DNA from: Rhizobium sp. R634
GTDB lineage: Bacteria; Pseudomonadota; Alphaproteobacteria; Rhizobiales; Rhizobiaceae
NCBI RefSeq assembly: GCF_002211305.1
Contig: NZ_LOKW01000005.1
Coordinates: 124,001 to 188,000, forward strand
DNA: 64,000 nucleotides
Reading direction: 5' to 3'
The notes under the pieces are model-generated. The model was not told where the DNA came from. It did not search any database and saw nothing but the letters and a program-made list of their open reading frames with translations. The position numbers and the translations under genes were made by a program. Every line of letters starts with the position of its first letter. The first letter of the stretch is position 1. Shown piece by piece: positions 41,788-50,271 of this stretch.

Positions 41788-43212
41788 TTACCGGGCATTT
41801 GCCCAGCCCCTTATTCGATTGAGCCCTGCATCCAAAAGGTGAAGAGCCGCGGCTTCGCTCTCGGCCTCCACATAGCAGCGCATTTCTGGCGCATTGCCGG
41901 ACGGGCGAAAATGGATGATCCTGCCATCCCCAAGTGTGACCCGGAGTCCATCGATATCGGATTTCGCCGCGACCTTGCCGATCGGCTGCAAAAAGGCGGA
42001 AAGATTTTCGTCCGAGGCGCGCAGATGCTCCATCAGCGCCGCGCTCGTCTCCACCGGAAAATTCTCCAGACGGTCGGCCGCGGCGAAGGGCAGGCGGTAG
42101 GAGGCGGCAATGGCGGAAAGCGGCTCCCTGCGAATGGCGGCGAGCGACAGGATCGCCAGCATCGGGATGAAGCAATCGCGTGTCGGCAAGGCGCGCACGG
42201 TTTTGCCGTTGATGTCGAAGGGGGTTGCCGTCAGCAGCCCGCCATTTGCCTCGAAGCCCATGACGTGGTCTCGCCCGGCAGCAACGGCCCCTTCCATCCC
42301 TGATATGACGAAAGGCGAGCCGACGCGGGTGCGTGTGACGGCGAAAGAGCCCGCGGCCTCGATGCCGGAATTGGAGGTAACGGGTGTCACCACCGTGCCG
42401 GCTCCCAGGAAACCGGCGGCCACCAGCCCTAGAAGGTCGCCGCGCAGCGGTGTGCCCGTTTCATCGGCGACCAGCGGGCGGTCGCCGTCGCCGTCGGTCG
42501 AAACGATCGCATCGAACTTGTGATCGGTCGCCCAACGCTTCATCAGCGCGATCGTCTCGTCGGACACGGCTTCGGTGTCGACCGGGATGAAGCTTTCCGA
42601 ACGGCCGAGAGCAACGATCTCGGCGCCGTAATGGGCGAGGACGTCGACAAGGAGATCGCGGGCGACGGTGCTGTGCTGGTAGACGCCGATCTTCAACCCC
42701 GACAGCGCCCCTGCCGGAAGCAGGGATGCATTGCGTTCGAAAAAGAGCTGGCGGCAGACCGCCTCACGCTCCGCCGTATCGGCCGGCGCCTCGGCCACCG
42801 CTTCGCCGCTCGCCTCGATCTCGGCCGCCAGCGCGGTAATCGCTGCCTCGTCGGATTTATCGATTTCGCCGTCAGGGCGGTAGAATTTGATGCCGTTGCG
42901 ATCGGCCGGGATATGCGAGCCGGTGATCATCAGGCACGCGGCCCCGCTTTCGAGGCCATAGAGAGCAAGGGCAGGCGTCGGCACATTGCCGCAGTCGAAG
43001 ACCCGGAAGCCGAGCGCTGTAAGCGCCCCGGCACAATTTGAAGAGATCTCAGGGCTGGAATCACGAAAATCGCGGCCGAGCAGAACGACATCGCCAGCCT
43101 GCGCCTTGCCGGTCCGCAGCAGATATTTGCCGAACGCGGTGGCGTAAAGGGCGGAAGCGCGTCCCTTGAGATCGACTGAAAGTCCGCGAAGGCCGCTCGT
43201 GCCGAATTTCAT
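41788..43212 (-). CDS. manB: Phosphomannomutase
   Basis: This 474-residue alpha-D-phosphohexomutase has the phosphoserine loop TGSHIPADRNGIKFY, the metal loop DGDGDRP and the phosphate-binding RPSGNAPEMRCY. It converts mannose-6-phosphate to mannose-1-phosphate for the following ManC. The active loop has Ile where many relatives have Asn (TGSHN). It heads the manB-manC (noeK-noeJ) operon for GDP-mannose. Confidence 0.92.
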   Translation of the reverse strand: MKFGTSGLRGLSVDLKGRASALYATAFGKYLLRTGKAQAGDVVLLGRDFRDSSPEISSNCAGALTALGFRVFDCGNVPTPALALYGLESGAACLMITGSHIPADRNGIKFYRPDGEIDKSDEAAITALAAEIEASGEAVAEAPADTAEREAVCRQLFFERNASLLPAGALSGLKIGVYQHSTVARDLLVDVLAHYGAEIVALGRSESFIPVDTEAVSDETIALMKRWATDHKFDAIVSTDGDGDRPLVADETGTPLRGDLLGLVAAGFLGAGTVVTPVTSNSGIEAAGSFAVTRTRVGSPFVISGMEGAVAAGRDHVMGFEANGGLLTATPFDINGKTVRALPTRDCFIPMLAILSLAAIRREPLSAIAASYRLPFAAADRLENFPVETSAALMEHLRASDENLSAFLQPIGKVAAKSDIDGLRVTLGDGRIIHFRPSGNAPEMRCYVEAESEAAALHLLDAGLNRIRGWANAR

Positions 43213-43416
43213 ATGAACACATGGCTCCGATTGTCACCATCAAGGTTCTACTCAGGCCGACTGTCGGCGTAAATACCGAAGCGGGCATATAGTTAAACAC
43301 GGGCGAAATGTTCCGGCAGGCTTTGGCAAGTCTGCCCTGCCGGCAGGCATTGCGACATCAGGCTATTTTGCTAGAACGTTGTGTAACTTGTTTTGTCATG
43401 TCCTGAAGGTTTCCTG

Positions 43417-44118
43417 ATGAGCGATACATCCGTCAGTCTCGAAGAGAGCTGGAAGGCCGCGCTGGCGGGCGAGTTTTCCAGCCCCTACATGCAACAGCTC
43501 AAATCCTTCCTCGTCGCGCAGAAGCAGGTCGGCAAGCGGATTTTCCCCAAGGGCAGCGAATATTTCCGCGCCCTCGACCTGACCCCGGTCGCCAAGGTCA
43601 AGGTCGTCATTCTCGGCCAGGACCCGTATCACGGCCTGGGGCAGGCGCATGGCCTCTGCTTCAGCGTCCGGCCGGGCGTGCGAATCCCGCCCTCTCTCGT
43701 CAATATCTACAAGGAGATGGAGGCCGATCTCGGCATCTCGCCGGCGCGCCACGGCTTTCTCGAACATTGGGCAAGGCAGGGCGTGCTGCTGCTGAACAGC
43801 GTCCTGACCGTCGAGGAGGGCCAGGCGGCCGCCCATCAGGGCAAAGGGTGGGAGCGCTTCACCGACGCCGTCATCCGCAAGGTCAACGACGAATGCGAAG
43901 CCGTCGTCTTCATGCTCTGGGGTTCCTATGCGCAGCGCAAGGCCGCCTTTGTCGACACGGCGCGGCATCTGGTGCTCAAGGCGCCGCATCCTTCGCCGCT
44001 TTCGGCTCATAACGGCTTTTTCGGCTGCAAGCATTTTTCGAAGGCGAACGCCTTTCTGCAATCGCGCGGACGCGAGCCGATCGATTGGCAATTGCCGGCC
44101 GATCCTCATGGCGCATGA
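43417..44118 (+). CDS. ung: Uracil-DNA glycosylase (family 1)
   Basis: It has 233 residues from ATG 43417. The water-activating loop is GQDPYHG and the uracil-binding loop is [18 protein letters not shown]. It removes uracil from DNA in base-excision repair. It stands alone; the long opposite-strand frame across it is a shadow. Confidence 0.95.
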   Translation: MSDTSVSLEESWKAALAGEFSSPYMQQLKSFLVAQKQVGKRIFPKGSEYFRALDLTPVAKVKVVILGQDPYHGLGQAHGLCFSVRPGVRIPPSLVNIYKEMEADLGISPARHGFLEHWARQGVLLLNSVLTVEEGQAAAHQGKGWERFTDAVIRKVNDECEAVVFMLWGSYAQRKAAFVDTARHLVLKAPHPSPLSAHNGFFGCKHFSKANAFLQSRGREPIDWQLPADPHGA

Positions 44119-44146
44119 AGTGAACGTAGTCTGATCTTCGTTCACT
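44119..44146. promoter_or_regulatory. 8-bp inverted repeat, candidate operator of the mhqO/mhqD-like genes
   Basis: AGTGAACG (44119-44126) and CGTTCACT (44139-44146) form a perfect dyad with a 12-base spacer just after ung. A second hairpin (GCCCGC / GCGGGC, 44221-44237) lies next to the ribosome site of the dioxygenase gene. Confidence 0.45.
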
Positions 44147-44253
44147 AAAAGAAGACAATGCGTTTTGGTCTGCGGCTCTATCCGCAGGGCCTCGGGGCGC
44201 GCATTTATGATCCATCGAAAGCCCGCGAGAGGCGGGCAAGAAAGGGGTCTCAC

Positions 44254-45186
44254 ATGCTCGATCAGATCAAGGGTCTGCACCACGTCACGTCGATGGCGGA
44301 GGACGCCCGCACCAACAACCAGTTTTTCACCAATGCGCTTGGCCTGCGCCGCGTCAAGAAGACCGTGAACTTTGATGCGCCTGATGTCTATCACCTCTAC
44401 TACGGTGACGAGACCGGTGCGCCCGGCACAATCATGACCTATTTCCCGTTTCCGAAGATGGCACAGGGCCGTCCGGGCACCGGTGAGGTCGGCACCACGG
44501 TGTTTTCCGTTCCGCAGGGCTCGCTCGGCTTTTGGAGCGACCGCTTCGCCACGCTCGGTCTCGGCGGCCTGAAGGCCGAGGAGAGCTTCGGCGAAAAGCG
44601 TCTGAACTTCTCCGGCCCGGATGGCGACGGCTTTGCGCTCGTCGAGGTCAGGGATGACGCCCGCCAGCCCTGGACGCATGGCGGCATCAGCGAGGACCAT
44701 GCCGTTCGTGGCTTCCACTCCGTCGCCCTGCGGTTGAGAGACGAAGGCGCGACAGCCGAACTGCTGAAGTTCATGGGTTATGAGGTGGCCGAGGAAAGGG
44801 ATGGCGTCAAACGGCTGATCAAGCCCGATGGCAACGGCGCGCATCTCATCGATCTCGAAACGATGCCGAACATCGCCCGGGCGCTTCCCGGCGCCGGCTC
44901 CGTCCACCATGTCGCTTTCGCCGTCGAGAACCGCGAAAAGCAGCTCGAAGTGCGCAAGGCGCTGATGGATACGGGCTATCAGGTGACGCCGGTGATCGAC
45001 CGCGATTATTTCTGGGCGATCTATTTCCGCACGCCGGGCGGTGTGCTGTTCGAGGTCGCGACGAATGAACCTGGCTTCAATCGCGACGAGGATACGGCGC
45101 ATCTCGGCGAAGCGCTGAAGCTGCCGCAGCAGCACGCCCATCTTCGCAATCTGCTCGAGCAGCATCTGCAGCCGCTCGAAGGTTAA
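44254..45186 (+). CDS. Ring-cleaving dioxygenase, MhqO-like (double VOC)
   Basis: It has 310 residues from ATG 44254, which follows AAGGGG. It has two tandem VOC modules (LDQIKGLHHVTSMAEDAR; RGFHSVALRLRDEGATAELL) with metal-ligand His/Glu residues (GLHHVT, SVHHVAFAV, GVLFEVAT). It resembles the hydroquinone-specific MhqO of Bacillus. The MhqD-like hydrolase follows 10 bases downstream, so the pair probably detoxifies quinones or chlorinated hydroquinones. Confidence 0.85.
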   Translation: MLDQIKGLHHVTSMAEDARTNNQFFTNALGLRRVKKTVNFDAPDVYHLYYGDETGAPGTIMTYFPFPKMAQGRPGTGEVGTTVFSVPQGSLGFWSDRFATLGLGGLKAEESFGEKRLNFSGPDGDGFALVEVRDDARQPWTHGGISEDHAVRGFHSVALRLRDEGATAELLKFMGYEVAEERDGVKRLIKPDGNGAHLIDLETMPNIARALPGAGSVHHVAFAVENREKQLEVRKALMDTGYQVTPVIDRDYFWAIYFRTPGGVLFEVATNEPGFNRDEDTAHLGEALKLPQQHAHLRNLLEQHLQPLEG

Positions 45187-45196
45187 GGAGAAGGAT

Positions 45197-45802
45197 ATGA
45201 CCGAAACAGGATATGTGCACCGGCTACACGCCGGTGCGCCCGATAAGCCCATTCTGGTCGTTCTGCACGGCACCGGCGGCGATGAGAACCAGTTCTTCGA
45301 CTTCGGCCAGCGCCTGCTGCCCGACGCGACGATTCTCTCTCCGCGCGGCGATGTTTCCGAATATGGCGCGGCGCGATTCTTCCGCCGGACCGGGGAGGGG
45401 GTCTACGATATGGCCGACCTTTCTCGCGCGACGGAAAAGATGGCAGCTTACGTCAAGGCGTTCGCTGAGGAGTATCAGGCCTCAGCCATTCTCGGCCTCG
45501 GCTTTTCGAACGGCGCGAATATCCTTGCCAATGTGCTGATCGAGAAAGGCATTTTCGATGCCGCGGTTCTGATGCATCCGCTTATTCCGTTTCAGCCCGA
45601 GGCCCGGTCGATCCTTGCGGGAAGAAAGGTGCTGATTACGGCAGGGCAGCGGGATCAGATCGCGCCCGTACCGATGACCGAGGCGCTGTCTGAACATTTG
45701 AAAGACCGGGGGGCGGAGGTCAGGACGGTCTGGCATCCCGGCGGCCACGAGATCGCGCCACTTGAAGTCGATGCCGTTCGCGACTTTCTTGGCGGCTATT
45801 GA
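45197..45802 (+). CDS. Carboxylesterase / phospholipase-like alpha-beta hydrolase, MhqD-like
   Basis: This 201-residue protein has the nucleophile elbow GLGFSNGAN (Ser), Asp in TAGQRDQIAP and His in HPGGHEIAP. The N-terminal oxyanion region is VVLHGTGGDENQFF. This is the small YpfH/MhqD group. It is in one operon with the dioxygenase and probably hydrolyses ring-cleavage or thiol-adduct products. The exact ester is not known. Confidence 0.85.
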   Translation: MTETGYVHRLHAGAPDKPILVVLHGTGGDENQFFDFGQRLLPDATILSPRGDVSEYGAARFFRRTGEGVYDMADLSRATEKMAAYVKAFAEEYQASAILGLGFSNGANILANVLIEKGIFDAAVLMHPLIPFQPEARSILAGRKVLITAGQRDQIAPVPMTEALSEHLKDRGAEVRTVWHPGGHEIAPLEVDAVRDFLGGY

Positions 45803-45826
45803 TGGCCGATCGGCTGTAAACCGATT

Positions 45827-45854
45827 TGCGGGACCGGCTGGCGCCGGCCCCGCA
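45827..45854 (+). terminator. Terminator after the MhqD-like gene
   Basis: The stem TGCGGG-A-CCGGC / GCCGG-CCCGCA with a TGGC loop is followed by TCTTTA, 24 bases after the stop. Confidence 0.65.
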
Positions 45855-45953
45855 TCTTTACCGGAACGATGATCCCGTCGTCATTGACCGATAGAATGAT
45901 TATTATTGATATCCATCTTATTCGAAAACCGATTCCGATTTTCGGGCCGATGG

Positions 45954-46211
45954 CTAGGGGCGAGGAGGATATTTGCCCCGGATTGCCTTCATGTAAAAAT
46001 TCCCCGGAGATTCCGCCATCGTCAAACCGACGACGACTCCCTTGGGAACGCCTTCATATTCTCGTCTCTGACCATTTGTCAGATAGACCCGTAGATGCCG
46101 GCTGTCTTCGTCGTAGGTAATCGCCTCGATAAGTTTCGAATCAACCGCAGTTTCCACTTTGCACCCCGCGATTTTTGGATCTGAGATTACTGAGTCGAGA
46201 ACGTCGTTCAC
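45954..46211 (-). CDS. KTSC-domain small protein
   Basis: This 85-residue protein has a C-terminal KTSC-like domain (SKLIEAITYDEDSRHLRVYL, YEGVPKGVVVGLTMAESPG, then NFYMKAIRGKYP). Such domains occur alone or at the end of larger proteins, with possible RNA- or protein-binding roles. The family is small and uncharacterised. It has no partner gene here. Confidence 0.7.
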   Translation of the reverse strand: MNDVLDSVISDPKIAGCKVETAVDSKLIEAITYDEDSRHLRVYLTNGQRREYEGVPKGVVVGLTMAESPGNFYMKAIRGKYPPRP

Positions 46212-46809
46212 GTTCGCAACGCGCCATCATCATGCGCCGCCGCGAGGGCGTCAAGCACGATAAGCTTAAGCGTTCATTTTTTTCCAATCGCTCTCGCCAT
46301 GGTTGATTTATACAGCTTTTTCGGAGACCTCGATCTGTGGAAATCCGCTTGCCGGCAGTTCTCCAGCGCGCGGACCGAGTAGCCGGCACAGATGCTGATC
46401 GGGCGAACAGTATGGCTTAACGCTGGATTAACCATCATATACCAAAATACAGCGCAACATTGACCGCGAATCCTTTCCAAAAATGGTCGAAGACATGGGC
46501 CGTTTCTCGTAACAGCAGTGTCGCCGTCATTGGCGGGTTGCATGAGGGCCTTGCACTTTCTGGCAGGAGCTACAAGGATGGACGATCATCGTTTGCCGTT
46601 GTGCCGACTCCGCCGTACTCGGCGGCGACGGTCTGACGCAGGCGGTGCAGCAGGTGGCGAGGGATAACGTCGTTTTAAATGGGGAAGCAGTTCCGGTTCC
46701 CTCTCGACGAGGCCGTGATCAGGTCAACTTCTTCGTGAACACTGACCACATGCCGCAATGAATCAGCAATGGACCGCACCCGAACCTTATGTTCGGTCGG
46801 ATCCCGTAA
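46212..46809. other. 600-base region without a clear gene; possible gene remnant at 46540-46761
   Basis: No full gene with start and ribosome site is visible. One plus-strand frame reads WTIIVCRCADSAVLGGDGLT and on to NFFVNTDHMPQ before TGA at 46759-46761; it looks coding-like but lacks an ATG and begins just after an in-frame TGA. This may be a decayed gene 3' end. A small hairpin (CCGAAC / GTTCGG) lies near 46779-46795, just before the phosphatase gene. Confidence 0.3.
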
Positions 46810-47601
46810 ATGGGTTACATGTTTAACTATCTAGGGCCGTGGCGAGAACAGATACCGATACTGGCCGGTAACCGCAAAGGACGCGCTCGGCTGAAATTTG
46901 CCGAGGGGGAATTCGCTGCGGTCTACGCAATGACCGATATTCACGGCTGCTACAGCGAACTCGTCGAAGTGCATCGTCGCATCGAAGAGGATGCCGCGCG
47001 CATACCGGGACCAAAACTGATCGTCATGCTCGGCGATTATGTCGACCGGGGACCGGATTCGAGCGCGGTGCTGGAGTTCCTGAGCAAGGGGCCGCCGGCG
47101 GGATTTCAGCGTTTGGTCCTTTGCGGCAATCATGATGCTGAACTGGCAAAGCTCTATCGCAAGCCGGCGCGCATCATCGAATGGCTCAATTTTGCCGGAC
47201 CGGAGACGCTGCATTCATACGGCATCGATATCGAGCATCTGCTGCAGTCGTCGGCCGGAAACGAGGCGATCGCCCGCGTCATTCACAACATGATACCCGA
47301 ACGGCATATCCAGTTTCTGGAATCGCTGCCGATCATGCTGCGGATGGGACGGGTCGTCTTCGTTCATGCCGGCGTCAAGCCGGGCATCGATCTCAAGAAG
47401 CAGAAGGACAGCGACCTCATGTGGATCCGCCAGCCCTTCCTGGATCTGGGGCCGCAGCTTCCTGTGCTGGTGATTCACGGGCATACGCCGGCGCGAACCC
47501 CGACATTCGGGCCGCAGCGCATCGGTATCGACACTGCGGTGTCGGCAACGGGCCGCCTGACGGTGCTGACGATCAAGGGAACGCGCGTCGGCCTTCTTTG
47601 A
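46810..47601 (+). CDS. Metallophosphoesterase (PPP-type serine/threonine phosphatase)
   Basis: This 263-residue protein carries the PPP motifs: TDIHGCYSEL (usual GDxHG with Thr for Gly), GDYVDRGPDS and CGNHD. The second-half histidines are in VFVHAGVKPG and VIHGHTP. It is a cytosolic bis-metal phosphatase like bacterial PrpA/PrpB or ApaH-related enzymes. The start may be the ATG at 46810 or 46819. Its protein or dinucleotide substrates are unknown. Confidence 0.85.
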   Translation: MGYMFNYLGPWREQIPILAGNRKGRARLKFAEGEFAAVYAMTDIHGCYSELVEVHRRIEEDAARIPGPKLIVMLGDYVDRGPDSSAVLEFLSKGPPAGFQRLVLCGNHDAELAKLYRKPARIIEWLNFAGPETLHSYGIDIEHLLQSSAGNEAIARVIHNMIPERHIQFLESLPIMLRMGRVVFVHAGVKPGIDLKKQKDSDLMWIRQPFLDLGPQLPVLVIHGHTPARTPTFGPQRIGIDTAVSATGRLTVLTIKGTRVGLL

Positions 47602-47655
47602 ACGAAGGTGACGAAATGCGAAGGCGGTTCCGTTTCTCCGACCGCTCAAAAGCAA

Positions 47656-47681
47656 ACGCCGCGGATTATGCCCCGCGGCGT
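47656..47681. terminator. Hairpin between the phosphatase gene and ugd
   Basis: ACGCCGCGG / CCGCGGCGT with an 8-base loop lies between the convergent stops at 47601 and 47710. No long T run; probably bidirectional. Confidence 0.6.
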
Positions 47682-47709
47682 CAGAAAGGTTCAGATATGA
47701 CCAGGCCGA

Positions 47710-49029
47710 TCAGGCGTCATGATAGAGATTGGTGCCGATACCGGCATAGGTAAAGCCGTGTTTGCGGATCTCGTCGCTGCGGTAGATATTGCGCAGATCG
47801 ACAAGGATCGGAGAGCGCATCGACTGCTTCAGGCGGTTGAAATCGAGCGCCCGGAACTGGTTCCACTCGGTGACGATGACAATAGCATCGGCGCCGGCGG
47901 CGGCTTCGTAAGGGCCGTTCGCATATTCGATGTTGTCGATGACCTTGCGGGCATTCTCCATGCCTTCCGGATCGTAGCCGACGACCTGGGCGCCGTTGTC
48001 CTGCAGGGTCTGGATGATGGCGATCGCCGGGCTGTCGCGCATGTCGTCGGTGTTCGGCTTGAAGGTCAGACCGAGGATGGCGATCTTCTTGCCGCGAATG
48101 TCTCCGCCGACGGCCGAAATGACCTTGCGGCCCATTGCGCGCTTGCGGTTGTCGTTGATCGAGATCGTCGTCTCGATGAGACGGACCGGCGCATCGTAAT
48201 CCTGCGCCGTCTTGGCAAGGGCAAGCGTGTCCTTGGGGAAGCACGAACCGCCGTAACCCGGGCCGGCATGCAGGAATTTGGAGCCGATACGGCCGTCGAG
48301 ACCGATGCCGCGCGAAACGTCCTGGACGTTGGCGTCGACCCTTTCGCAGAGATCGGCGATCTCGTTGATGAAGGTGATCTTCATCGCCAGGAAGGCGTTG
48401 GCGGCATATTTGATGAGCTCGGAGGTGCGGCGGCTCGTGAAGACCAGGGGAGCCTGGTTCAGATAGAGCGGGCGATAGACCTCGGTCATGGTTTCCCGTG
48501 CGCGGTCGTCATTCAGTCCGACGACGATACGGTCGGGACGCTTGAAATCCTCGATCGCAGCGCCTTCGCGCAGGAACTCGGGATTGGAGACGACGGCGAC
48601 ATCGGCCGAAGGATTGGTTTCCCGCACGATGCGCTCGACCTCGTCCCCGGTGCCGACCGGAACCGTCGACTTGGTGACGATGACGGTGAAGCCTTCGACA
48701 TAGGTGGCAATCTCGCGTGCAGCCGCGTAGACATAGGACAGGTCCGCATGGCCGTCGCCGCGCCGGGACGGCGTGCCGACCGCGATGAAGACGACGTCGG
48801 CGCCACGCACGCTTTCGCCCACGTCCGTGGAAAAGGACAGCCGGCCAGTGCTGGTATTTTCGGCGACGAGTTGATCGAGACCCGGCTCGTAGATCGGAAT
48901 GCGGCCTTCGCGAAGGGCTTCGATCTTACTCAGATCCTTATCCACGCAGATGACGTCGTGGCCGAAATCCGCAAAGCAAACGCCTGAAACGAGGCCGACA
49001 TAGCCTGATCCAATCATCGTGATGCGCAT
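47710..49029 (-). CDS. ugd: UDP-glucose 6-dehydrogenase
   Basis: This 439-residue protein has the NAD motif GSGYVGLVSGVCFADFGH and the catalytic Cys in GPGYGGSCFPKDT. LGLTFKPNTDDMRDSPA marks the C-terminal domain. It makes UDP-glucuronate, a precursor of rhizobial exopolysaccharide (which contains glucuronic acid) and, through lpsL, of UDP-galacturonate. Rhizobial homologues are called rkpK or exo5. A 12-bp palindrome sits directly upstream. Confidence 0.95.
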   Translation of the reverse strand: MRITMIGSGYVGLVSGVCFADFGHDVICVDKDLSKIEALREGRIPIYEPGLDQLVAENTSTGRLSFSTDVGESVRGADVVFIAVGTPSRRGDGHADLSYVYAAAREIATYVEGFTVIVTKSTVPVGTGDEVERIVRETNPSADVAVVSNPEFLREGAAIEDFKRPDRIVVGLNDDRARETMTEVYRPLYLNQAPLVFTSRRTSELIKYAANAFLAMKITFINEIADLCERVDANVQDVSRGIGLDGRIGSKFLHAGPGYGGSCFPKDTLALAKTAQDYDAPVRLIETTISINDNRKRAMGRKVISAVGGDIRGKKIAILGLTFKPNTDDMRDSPAIAIIQTLQDNGAQVVGYDPEGMENARKVIDNIEYANGPYEAAAGADAIVIVTEWNQFRALDFNRLKQSMRSPILVDLRNIYRSDEIRKHGFTYAGIGTNLYHDA

Positions 49030-49363
49030 ATTTCCCTCAAATCATTAGAGTAGAACGTCATGCTGCGTCGCAGCATGACGCTCGTCATACTGAATCTGGG
49101 CCAAAAGACAATATCGAAGATCGCTTGATACCCATATCGGAAGTCGTAGTCGGGGTGCCACTGCTCGTTGCCGGCGGCCCCATCGACAGCCAAAACATAG
49201 ATTTGTGTGCGCGATATGACAAGCCGAGCCGTTCACCAGAGCCGGCTCGGCTTCAATCCCGCAGAGGGTGGATCGGTCTGTACACTGCGGAAAGCGCGCC
49301 CGCGAATTTACGGATTCGCTCGTCGCGCCTTAGCTTTTTCGGCTGTCGTTGTAGCTCCAGCTG
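49030..49363. other. Intergenic region upstream of ugd with a 25-base palindrome
   Basis: 49056-49080 holds CGTCATGCTGCG and CGCAGCATGACG around one base, 26 bases before the ugd ATG. This is a candidate operator or mRNA leader hairpin of ugd. The rest of the gap (49081-49363) shows no clear gene. Confidence 0.55.
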
Positions 49364-49963
49364 TTACAGCCGGTACCAGACGTAGGGGTCGGTTCCCGAC
49401 TGAATCTTGTCCCAGCGAAGATCGGTATCGCGCCAGTTCTTGATGCTGCTTTGCCTGTTGTCGAGCACCAGGTCGCCCTTGTCGGTTCTGACGACAAGGA
49501 CTGCGTGGCCTTCACCGGAGGGTGTATAGGCCGTGGCGATGCGCAAAGCGCGCGACGACCAGCCCATTGCCATCAGCCGGCTGCGCTTGGTCAACGCGAA
49601 ATCCTCGCAGTCGCCGCTGCGCACATTCACCTTCCAGACGTCGCCGTTCAATTCGCTGCGGGAGTCGTTCCGGCCGATTATCGTGCGGTTGACACTGCTG
49701 TTCACATTCTTCAGCTGCAGCATGTCCTTGTCCGTCAGCGCGAGAACCTCAGAACCGTTATTGTCGCGGCATTCGGCCGGATTCTGGGCGCAGAACAGCA
49801 CTTGGGCGAAGGGCGGAATGATCTTGCCTTTTTCAGAGATATAGCTGACCGCCGAATTGTTGTTCAGGCCGCGAGCAAGACCTGCGGGGCCGGCGGCCAA
49901 TGCCGAGCTAACATTGCCTGCCGCGAAGGTGAGTGCCAGAAGTGTAACAAATGTTTTCTTCAT
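49364..49963 (-). CDS. Transglutaminase-like cysteine protease (BTLCP/DUF920)
   Basis: This 199-residue protein has a signal peptide (MKKTFVTLLALTFAAGNVSS, cleavage after ALA). The catalytic Cys is in SGDCEDFALTKRSRLM, His in GEGHAVLVVRTDKGD and Asp in LVLDNRQ. The family resembles LapG-like periplasmic proteases. Relatives are common in Rhizobium, often near surface polysaccharide genes. It diverges from the pss cluster. Its target is unknown; a secreted adhesin such as the Rap proteins is a speculative idea. Confidence 0.85.
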   Translation of the reverse strand: MKKTFVTLLALTFAAGNVSSALAAGPAGLARGLNNNSAVSYISEKGKIIPPFAQVLFCAQNPAECRDNNGSEVLALTDKDMLQLKNVNSSVNRTIIGRNDSRSELNGDVWKVNVRSGDCEDFALTKRSRLMAMGWSSRALRIATAYTPSGEGHAVLVVRTDKGDLVLDNRQSSIKNWRDTDLRWDKIQSGTDPYVWYRL

Positions 49964-50271
49964 GTCGTAATCCCCGTTCAGGACAACCGATTGAGATCAG
50001 GCTTGCCTTTTTTCCCAGTCAATGGCATGGCGATTGAGTGATCTGCCAAGTATTGGCTGTAGAACGTCTGTCCCGTTCTTGCTGCTTTGACAGGAGCATA
50101 GCCGGGGCTTGTCTCGATTGGTTTAAACCTTTCGCGACAATTTTATACGATGTGGAATTCTGTTACGATTTAGCACGCAAGCGCTTGATATGCAACTTAT
50201 GTTAGTGCGTGTAGATTAAACGCTTTGGTTGCATGACTTCGATTGCTGCCTGCCTTGGTAAACGAAATCGA

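Noticed and set aside
43396-45273. Long minus-strand open frame (625 codons)
   Set aside because: Covers ung and the dioxygenase on the other strand; no domain recognised.
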